Source: a virus
DNA: 21,541 nt
IMG/VR virus record: IMGVR_UViG_3300031226_000009
Coordinates: 1 to 21,541 of that record
Direction: 5' to 3' (one strand)
Both the position numbers and the translations under genes were made by a program. Below, piece after piece: positions 6,788 to 11,608 of this stretch (positions are counted from its first letter, which is position 1; each line of letters opens with the position of its first letter). The notes beneath the pieces are model-generated. The model saw only the letters and a program-made list of their open reading frames with translations. It did not search any database and was not told the origin of the DNA.

Positions 6788-7211
6788 GAGGGCAGCTACC
6801 AAGCCAGTGTATAGCAAAATTGCAGTTAAAGCATAGAACGCGAAAATCTCTTCTGACCTCTTTAACCCCTTTCGCTGCGATTTCCCGTGCTAGCCAAGCA
6901 TATGTGCGACTTTGACCGCCAATTAAGCGGCGGTGCGTACTGCCTTTGCCATTCTTGTGATCAACACATAAAAAGATCAATTCCTTTTCACCGCAGCCGC
7001 GACACGCACACCTGCCTCCTAACTGTGCAATTAGTTTTGCTTTAAGTCGTCCGTATCGATTGCGTCTATTTATTAAGTGTTTGGTCGGATTTTTTGTTTG
7101 CCAGTGCCTAGTGTAATTAGCTACGCATTTAACACATTGACGAGTACTAGTATAGCGAAAAGCAGTGTGACCATGTTTACACTTTCTACCGGTGTAATAT
7201 TTCGGTGTCAT
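6771..7211 (-). CDS. HNH homing-type endonuclease, AT-rich insertion
   Basis: The 146-residue protein starts with a zinc-knuckle-like segment (YYTGRKCKHGHTAFRYTSTRQCVKC) and continues with an HNH core: CACRGCG, VDHKNGKG (His of the active site), then LCFNCNFAIHW. This layout fits free-standing phage HNH endonucleases that spread by cutting unoccupied alleles. The gene is clearly richer in A+T than its neighbours, a sign of separate origin. It is wedged between a DUF7694-like gene (ATGA overlap at 7208-7211) and the helicase, with its last codons overlapping the helicase start. The same N-terminal motif recurs in the HNH protein at 18233-18871. Confidence 0.83.
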   Translation of the reverse strand: MTPKYYTGRKCKHGHTAFRYTSTRQCVKCVANYTRHWQTKNPTKHLINRRNRYGRLKAKLIAQLGGRCACRGCGEKELIFLCVDHKNGKGSTHRRLIGGQSRTYAWLAREIAAKGVKEVRRDFRVLCFNCNFAIHWLGSCPHAMAS

Positions 7212-7564
7212 GCGATCGCCTTTGCCGGCGGGCGCGGAATTTCCTGATGATGCGGTCGCCAGATGTGCAGCGTGTACTGGTGAAAATTGATGTGGTCGGC
7301 CGGCGGCACGTGCAGCTGCATCGCCGTTTCGTGATCCTGAAAGAACTTGCGCTTGATGAAGTCCATTTCCGGCCAGTTCGGGCAGCGACTGCTGCGGCTG
7401 ACCGAGACGTGATCCCAGCCGTCATCGCTTGAGGCGATACAGCGCAGCGGTTGACCATCAACCGGCGACGGAAAGGCAAAGGCGCCACAGTTGCCGTCAC
7501 CATCCCAGCCATAGACCGCGCTGGCATTAAGCCGGTGCGCATTGAGTTGGTTCAAATCTCTCAT
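7208..7564 (-). CDS. DUF7694-like phage protein
   Basis: The 118-residue protein contains DGWDHVSVSRSSRCPNWPEMDFIKRKFFQDHETAMQLHVPP...HINFHQYTLHIWRP, which I recognise as the pattern of the DUF7694 family: W..M...K..FF..DE.A.Q.H.P...IN.H...LHLWRP. Members are found in phages and their function is unknown. Spaced His, Cys and Trp suggest a compact metal- or nucleotide-binding fold, but this is not shown. The ATG overlaps the preceding TGA, with AAGGG upstream. It is part of the coupled chain that begins at the polymerase gene. Confidence 0.78.
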   Translation of the reverse strand: MRDLNQLNAHRLNASAVYGWDGDGNCGAFAFPSPVDGQPLRCIASSDDGWDHVSVSRSSRCPNWPEMDFIKRKFFQDHETAMQLHVPPADHINFHQYTLHIWRPHHQEIPRPPAKAIA

Positions 7565-7755
7565 CCGTGCCCTTTTAATCGTTCAATTTCACGTTCAAGG
7601 AAAAGGACTTTTTTACGCAGTTCAGTTTCGATAGTTATTCCTTGGTTTGCTAGCATCTGCCACTTTTCCGTATCTGCTTCCTTTTTCTTTAAATCCTTGA
7701 TGCGTTCCCACAATCGTTTGTTTTCTGCTGTGAGTATCTCCATTGTTATCGTCAT
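7561..7755 (-). CDS. Small coiled-coil protein
   Basis: The 64-residue protein is almost entirely predicted coiled coil (LTAENKRLWERIKDLKKKEADTEKWQML ... ELRKKVLFLEREIERLKGHG). Start and stop both overlap neighbours through ATGA, and an alternative ATG exists at 7743. No catalytic motif is visible; an adaptor or oligomerisation role is likely. Its last codons form the repeated junction GGGCACGGATGA that also ends the gene before it. Confidence 0.65.
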   Translation of the reverse strand: MTITMEILTAENKRLWERIKDLKKKEADTEKWQMLANQGITIETELRKKVLFLEREIERLKGHG

Positions 7756-8036
7756 CCGTGCCCTGACCTCTCACTTTCCGGTGCCGGCTCCGGATCGTTT
7801 GGCCAAGTAGCTTCGGCGCCCAGCTCTTCCTGCAGAATGTCCGATACTGCCTGTTTCATAAACTCCATGAACGCGTCCTTGCGCTCCTTGTTGTCGATCA
7901 CGAAGCGCATTGATATGCAGCCAAGCAGGATCGCGCCGTCCATCGTGTTCGGCATTGCGTAGTAGGCGTTCCAGTACTGGCCTTCGTGCCGCATCGCCAG
8001 CCGGCCGACTTGCTTTTTAGTTGTTGATTTGGTCAT
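7752..8036 (-). CDS. Small protein of unknown function (MTKSTTKKQVGRLAMRHEG)
   Basis: The 94-residue protein has a basic N-terminus, a central segment (QYWNAYYAMPNTMDGAILLGCISMRFV) and an amphipathic helix (KDAFMEFMKQAVSDILQEELG), then an acidic Pro-rich end. I do not recognise a characterised domain; similar short proteins with MRxEG..WNAYYA..dTM..A.LLGSI sequences are frequent in phage early regions. The ATG at 8036 is chosen because AAGGT lies at a good distance; the longer frame to 8114 adds shadow-like sequence. Its first 20 bases overlap the end of a 46-residue gene. Confidence 0.7.
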   Translation of the reverse strand: MTKSTTKKQVGRLAMRHEGQYWNAYYAMPNTMDGAILLGCISMRFVIDNKERKDAFMEFMKQAVSDILQEELGAEATWPNDPEPAPESERSGHG

Positions 8037-8157
8037 ATTCGTACCTTGTGATGACGACGTGATCGCGCAGGATACGATCAACTGCGGCCTCAATCTCCGA
8101 GTCCGGCGCGTCAACGATCTCTTCCGAGATTAGCCTGATTAACTCGTCTCTGGTCAT
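8017..8157 (-). CDS. 46-residue protein downstream of the DatZ-like gene
   Basis: A short frame encodes MTRDELIRLISEEIV followed by DAPDSEIEAAVDRIL and ends EYDQINN. Its ATG overlaps the TGA of the HD-hydrolase gene (ATGA) with GGAG just upstream, and its 3' end overlaps the next gene by 20 bases. The composition is that of a small, acidic, two-helix protein. The coding case is good despite its size, because it precisely fills the gap and is coupled on both sides. No function can be given. Confidence 0.65.
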   Translation of the reverse strand: MTRDELIRLISEEIVDAPDSEIEAAVDRILRDHVVITRYEYDQINN

Positions 8158-8774
8158 ACTCCGTGTCCTCCCGTATCTTCGTGCGCTTTAATAGCAGGGA
8201 GCATTACTGTGTGCCACAGTTCCTGCAGCACTTCGGCGCCGGCCGGCAGCTCGAGCCACGCCGAATAGCAGCGGTTCTGCGCATCGATGATGCGCGGCTC
8301 GATCACAGCATTACCCATGCGGCGCTCGCCGGTCAGGAATAGTACCGCATCGAGCCGGTCCGCAGCCTTGATGATGCGCCAGCATTCGTCAACCATCTTC
8401 TCTTTCGCCGGGTTGCCGTCACAGTTGGTGATCGACTGGATTTCCGACATAATGTCGGGCAGCCGCTCTTTCATTTTCAGTTCGATGTAATCGGCGGCAC
8501 GCTCGCTGTCTAGGATTTCGGCCTTGACCGGGCTCACAACGTCACCGGTGATTGTCTCATCAAGATCGTGCGTCAACGCCAGAAACAACAACGCACCCCA
8601 GTTGCCGGGCCAATCGAGTAGCTGCGCGATCTTGCGCGAATAGATAGTTACATAATAGCTGTGATTGGCAACGGTGTCACGCGTCAGCGTCCAGACGATT
8701 GACCACCTAGGTACGATTGATGCCGTACGCAGTTCAGGTGGAAAAAGTAGCTGGGCGCGGCTTTGCTTGTTCAT
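8154..8774 (-). CDS. datZ: HD-domain dNTP phosphohydrolase, DatZ-like (dATP removal)
   Basis: The 206-residue protein has the HD-superfamily metal site of YfbR/DatZ enzymes: H38 in VANHSYYV, H69-D70 in LALTHDLDETITGDVVSPVK, and D139 in WRIIKAADRLDAVLFLTGE. The N-terminal VPRWSIVWTLTRDTVANHS is typical of the YfbR-like group. In Z-genome phages DatZ specifically dephosphorylates dATP to deoxyadenosine, which purges adenine from the dNTP pool. The assignment as DatZ, rather than a general 5'-nucleotidase, rests on its place three genes after PurZ and next to the MazZ-like gene. AGGAAAG precedes the ATG, which overlaps the MazZ-like gene by 41 bases. Substrate specificity cannot be read from the sequence alone. 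Confidence 0.85.
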   Translation of the reverse strand: MNKQSRAQLLFPPELRTASIVPRWSIVWTLTRDTVANHSYYVTIYSRKIAQLLDWPGNWGALLFLALTHDLDETITGDVVSPVKAEILDSERAADYIELKMKERLPDIMSEIQSITNCDGNPAKEKMVDECWRIIKAADRLDAVLFLTGERRMGNAVIEPRIIDAQNRCYSAWLELPAGAEVLQELWHTVMLPAIKAHEDTGGHGV

Positions 8775-9156
8775 GTCGGTTTCTTTCCTGATCGATCATC
8801 CCCAGCCGGTCCCATACGATAAGTGCAAAATTAGCAACATCGACGCATTCGCGGCGTGCGTCCTTCACTGCTAGAAATTCGTCCGCCACTTTGAACTCTT
8901 CCAGCTCGAGGATCAGCAGCCGCACCAATGCCTCAATTGGTAGGTCGCGCCAGCTGGTCTTGTGATCGTTGCGACGCAGCTTCATTTCCATCGCTTCAGT
9001 AAACTTGGTCAGTGCCTCGCGCCGCTGCACCTCATCATCGGCGCGGTAGCCGTCGCAGACTAGCAGGTCCAGAGTTTCAACTTCTTGCAGCGATGCCATA
9101 AAGCGATCGCGCTTGCCGTCCTGAATAGTAAACGTAACGTGTACTTGTTCGGTCAT
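8734..9156 (-). CDS. mazZ: MazG-fold nucleotide pyrophosphohydrolase, MazZ-like
   Basis: The 140-residue protein contains the all-alpha NTP-PPase metal site: E84/E87 in LILELEEFKVAD and E103xxD106 in RRECVDVANFALIVWDRLG, matching the EExxE...ExxD pattern. The preceding KLRRNDHKTSWRDL is typical of the phage MazZ-type group. MazZ of Z-genome phages hydrolyses dGTP (and GTP) to the monophosphate, supplying dGMP, the substrate of PurZ. The gene lies one small gene downstream of purZ and overlaps datZ, as expected for a joint pathway. The first ~55 residues are an N-terminal extension before the MazG core. Only a weak ribosome-binding site precedes the ATG, whose first bases overlap the end of the 69-residue gene. 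Confidence 0.83.
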   Translation of the reverse strand: MTEQVHVTFTIQDGKRDRFMASLQEVETLDLLVCDGYRADDEVQRREALTKFTEAMEMKLRRNDHKTSWRDLPIEALVRLLILELEEFKVADEFLAVKDARRECVDVANFALIVWDRLGMIDQERNRHEQAKPRPATFST

Positions 9157-9362
9157 GTTTCTGTCTCGTACGGATTTTTGAGTTGAGGTTGAACCGGTTG
9201 CCCTCTATCTGCCATTGCTTTACTGATAACTCGTTGCGCCTCATCTTGAACGATCTTCCACGCCTTGGCCGCGACTTCCTGCTCGTCATAGAAAAAGTCG
9301 TCGCGGCTGCGCACATACAGCACGACAGCCAGTGCCTCTGCCAGTGTTATCGGTGTCGTCAT
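9153..9362 (-). CDS. 69-residue protein between purZ and mazZ, unknown
   Basis: The protein (MTTPITLAEALAVVLYVRSRDDFFYDEQEVAAKAWKIV...) is predicted to be mostly helical and weakly acidic. Both ends overlap neighbours by the ATGA arrangement, so it is translated as part of the purZ-mazZ-datZ chain. It shows no catalytic motif that I recognise. Its placement inside the nucleotide-modification cluster makes it a candidate accessory subunit or regulator, but this is inferred from position only. Confidence 0.65.
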   Translation of the reverse strand: MTTPITLAEALAVVLYVRSRDDFFYDEQEVAAKAWKIVQDEAQRVISKAMADRGQPVQPQLKNPYETET

Positions 9363-10471
9363 AGGTCCATTTCTAATTGTTCGATGACAGTCTTGAGTTG
9401 TTCTTCGCTACGTACGTCAGCGGTGGTCGGCCCGTTTTCGAGGACGATTTCAGGCCGCGCAATGCCAAGCCGGTCAGCGCGCACCTTGATAAAACCGATG
9501 ATCGCTACCAGTTCTGACTGCTCGCGTATGTAATTGCAGAACGAAATAAACACCACGTCAGGGCGCACGCGGTTCATGGCGTCGGCCAGCTGATTGAATG
9601 AAAAAGTGAAGATGCGGCGCACGCGCTTGGTCACGGTGGTGATTTCGGCCGGCTGGCCGAGCGTCTCCCAGTCAGTCTCCTGCTGGTCCGGATAGCAGTC
9701 GCCCGACTGTCCCAGCTGTTTGCCGTCCTGCACGATGGCGCCCACACGGATCGGATAACAACGAATGACCAGCATTGACTTGCCGTAGAAATGCGGATGG
9801 ATGCCGGCGTCGTTCATTGCCTGCTCGAGCGTGCAGTCGCGTGACGTGCAGTATGGATAGAAATGACCATTGAGGCTAAGCGACAGACCTTGTGGCACTT
9901 CAACGCATACCGATTTGCCGCTACGCATCTCCTGATTGAGATTGATTAGTCGTGTATGCGGACGTAGTATCGGATCGTCACGCGCGATCTGGCCAGAGCG
10001 CAACACCTTGCGCGAAATCGCCTCACCTACTCCCTTGCGCGTTGATGCGATCTTGGTCTGGGCGCTGTCGGCGCGGCCTTCAGCTTCCTTGCACTCCTTG
10101 GTAATGACGGCGGCATTCGGGTGAATGAAGAAGCGGGTCAGATCGACCTCGTAGTCGAACAGCTCGTTGCGCAAGGTTTCGACGTCAATGGCGCAGCCAG
10201 CGTTGAGATAGATGATCGGCTTTTTGTTCAGGTCCTGTGCCTGAATGAGGGCAACGGTCGGTAAATGAAAGGCGACACGTTTCACTCCGTTATGAATGGA
10301 AGTGTGGCCGGCCTGTGCGCTGGCGTTGGTTGTACATATATCAAAGCCCTGTCCATGCTCGAGCGCCAGCTGACAGGCGAGCGACGCAGCAGCGGCGCCT
10401 TTAGCCTCGCTGCCGTATTGACCGCCGATGAGAAAGCTGGCTTTGCCGGGTAGCAAGAAGTTGTCATACAT
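9359..10471 (-). CDS. purZ: PurZ: adenylosuccinate-synthetase homologue for 2-aminoadenine synthesis
   Basis: The 370-residue protein aligns with PurA throughout: P-loop-like IGGQYGSEAKG (residues 15-25), AGHTSIHNG with the conserved His, STRKGVGEAI, VEVPQGLSLSL, FYPYCTSRDCTL, CYPIRVG and a C-terminal TTVTKRVRRIFTF. PurA has GDEGKG with a catalytic Asp; here it is Ser21 (GSEAKG), the change that marks PurZ, which joins Asp to dGMP to give N6-succino-2-amino-dAMP, later cleaved by host PurB. It is much shorter than bacterial PurA (about 430), as phage PurZ proteins are. The ATG at 10471 is chosen because GGAGG lies nine bases upstream; an ATG at 10480 abuts that site. It overlaps the DUF6378-like gene upstream. 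Confidence 0.93.
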   Translation of the reverse strand: MYDNFLLPGKASFLIGGQYGSEAKGAAAASLACQLALEHGQGFDICTTNASAQAGHTSIHNGVKRVAFHLPTVALIQAQDLNKKPIIYLNAGCAIDVETLRNELFDYEVDLTRFFIHPNAAVITKECKEAEGRADSAQTKIASTRKGVGEAISRKVLRSGQIARDDPILRPHTRLINLNQEMRSGKSVCVEVPQGLSLSLNGHFYPYCTSRDCTLEQAMNDAGIHPHFYGKSMLVIRCYPIRVGAIVQDGKQLGQSGDCYPDQQETDWETLGQPAEITTVTKRVRRIFTFSFNQLADAMNRVRPDVVFISFCNYIREQSELVAIIGFIKVRADRLGIARPEIVLENGPTTADVRSEEQLKTVIEQLEMDL

Positions 10472-10739
10472 CGCAGGCATCCTCCGCCAGTTTGCTGTAG
10501 CCTTGCAAGTCGTGGAAATGTTCTTTAAAATGCGGATCAGCGCCGGCGCTTAGAATGCGCGCCAGCTTTAGTGCTATTTCATCCAGTGCTAGTTGCTGTG
10601 CTGGGTTAAGTGCCTGCCAGTTGCCAGTCGAGCGAAATAGCTCACGCATCTGCATTGCGATACGTCCGTTTTCTGCGAACGTGCCGTGCGTGCTGCTGCG
10701 CTGCTTGAACGTGATGGTCAGATCGTTTGCTTCTGGCAT
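10464..10739 (-). CDS. DUF6378-like phage protein
   Basis: The 91-residue protein reads RSSTHGTFAENGRIAMQMRELF...NWQALNPAQQLALDEIALKLARILSAGADPHFKEHFHDLQGYSKLAED. This is the recognisable pattern of DUF6378 proteins (YGdFxenaria..lK....W..L...Q..ALe.Ia.KiaRI..Gdp...D.w.DiaGYa.La). Family members are frequent in phages beside nucleotide-metabolism genes, and their HxDxxGY tail resembles all-alpha dNTPase-type helices; the reaction is unknown to me. GAAGG is well placed before the ATG. It directly precedes purZ with overlap, so it is probably co-translated with it. Confidence 0.78.
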   Translation of the reverse strand: MPEANDLTITFKQRSSTHGTFAENGRIAMQMRELFRSTGNWQALNPAQQLALDEIALKLARILSAGADPHFKEHFHDLQGYSKLAEDACDV

Positions 10740-10930
10740 TTTGCCTTCTCGTCCCTGATGAAATCTCTCATGTGCTTGCCCGAGACTGCCCAGTCATCAA
10801 GCAGGCCCTGCATTACTTTGCCGACCTCGAGCGGGTCAGCCTGCTTAGTCCATTTCAGGCGTCCCATCTCGACCAGCAATGCGGTCAGCTCTTCATTGGC
10901 TGGGATCAGGCACAGGCGTTTGTACGTCAT
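10718..10930 (-). CDS. Small helical protein (MTYKRLCLIPANEELTALL)
   Basis: The 70-residue protein begins MTYKRLCLIPANEELTALLVEMGRL and ends in a Lys-rich tail. The ATG at 10930 overlaps the TGA of the nuclease gene (ATGA) and is preferred over a frame extension to 10948. The 3' end overlaps the DUF6378-like gene by 22 bases. No family is recognised. It is part of the coupled polymerase-to-purZ segment. Confidence 0.65.
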   Translation of the reverse strand: MTYKRLCLIPANEELTALLVEMGRLKWTKQADPLEVGKVMQGLLDDWAVSGKHMRDFIRDEKAKCQKQTI

Positions 10931-11394
10931 TTTTGTTGCTCGTCCCACTCTGCGAAAAAGGTCTGCAATAATATCAGAATGTGGTGCGGGCGCTGATCCG
11001 CTTTGCCAAGGAAAGTATGACCTTGGCGCGTCAGTGTGAATGGCTTGATAGTCGAGTCACTGTAGGCGATCGTCTCCCATGTCGAAATGTTGAGCCACAG
11101 CGACAGCCCCGAGCCGGTGCCGGTCTGTAGAAACGAGGCGACGCCGCACGGCATGCCGGCTGCGTTGAACTGGCGCAGAAATTTCTGTTGCGGATGCGTC
11201 ACGTCGAGTAGGAAGCGTCCGTCACTGGACGGCCAGTCGCGCTGTTTGACTTCGAGGAAACCGGCCGGCCATTTCGGTAGCTTGACCAGCAAGTCAGATA
11301 CTCCAATCAGAAAGCGATTGTTCATCTTATGCGCGCGTCCGCCGGCATCATTGGCGGCTTCTATGATCATTGATTGTAAAGTCAGCTCATCCAT
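10927..11394 (-). CDS. PD-(D/E)XK (VRR-NUC-like) nuclease
   Basis: The 155-residue protein carries the signature of a VRR-NUC/Holliday-resolvase-like nuclease: GVSDLLV with the metal-binding Asp (about residue 34), GFLEVKQRDW with the ExK pair (E48, K50), and HPQQKFLRQFNAAGMPCGVASFL, the Q-containing helix and strand typical of the family. Such small phage nucleases resolve or trim branched DNA during replication and recombination. The start at 11394 sits one base after the stop of the preceding small gene; a longer GTG-started frame (11463) overlaps that gene and is not credited. Location next to the polymerase supports a replication role. Confidence 0.78.
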   Translation of the reverse strand: MDELTLQSMIIEAANDAGGRAHKMNNRFLIGVSDLLVKLPKWPAGFLEVKQRDWPSSDGRFLLDVTHPQQKFLRQFNAAGMPCGVASFLQTGTGSGLSLWLNISTWETIAYSDSTIKPFTLTRQGHTFLGKADQRPHHILILLQTFFAEWDEQQK

Positions 11395-11395
11395 G

Positions 11396-11608
11396 TCATG
11401 GCCTGTGCGGGCAGCCAAGCTGGCGGCAACCCCAGTTAGGAATGGCGTAGACTCCGCGTGCACACGCTTCGCAAACGCCGATGAGCAGGAACGAACTTGA
11501 CGCTAGCACTCGCGTCTTTTGCTTATTGGCTTCCAATTGAGCAGCCAGACTGGTCTTGTCGCGATTTTCCCTGTCGGCGCGGTCGCGCTGGTCGTCATAG
11601 TGTCCCAT
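11396..11608 (-). CDS. 70-residue protein coupled to the polymerase gene, possible zinc site
   Basis: The ATG overlaps the polymerase TGA (TGATG), and the stop lies one base before the nuclease ATG, so the gene fills the space exactly. The protein has a charged N-terminus (MGHYDDQRDRADRENRDKTS), a hydrophobic stretch (VLASSSFLLIGVC) and a Cys/His-containing end (CEAC...CRQLGCPH) that could bind zinc. No known family is recognised. The tight fit is the main evidence that it is coding. Confidence 0.6.
   Translation of the reverse strand: MGHYDDQRDRADRENRDKTSLAAQLEANKQKTRVLASSSFLLIGVCEACARGVYAIPNWGCRQLGCPHRP

Noticed and set aside
6811-6840. TGCTTTAAC sequence like the -10 region of P1-P4, upstream of the helicase
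   Set aside because: No -35 match at 17 bases (GAAGAG instead of TTGACA), so promoter activity is not supported.
9359-10471. Host-type PurA (canonical adenylosuccinate synthetase)
   Set aside because: The catalytic Asp is Ser, the protein is short like phage PurZ, and the gene lies beside MazZ-, DatZ- and DpoZ-like genes.
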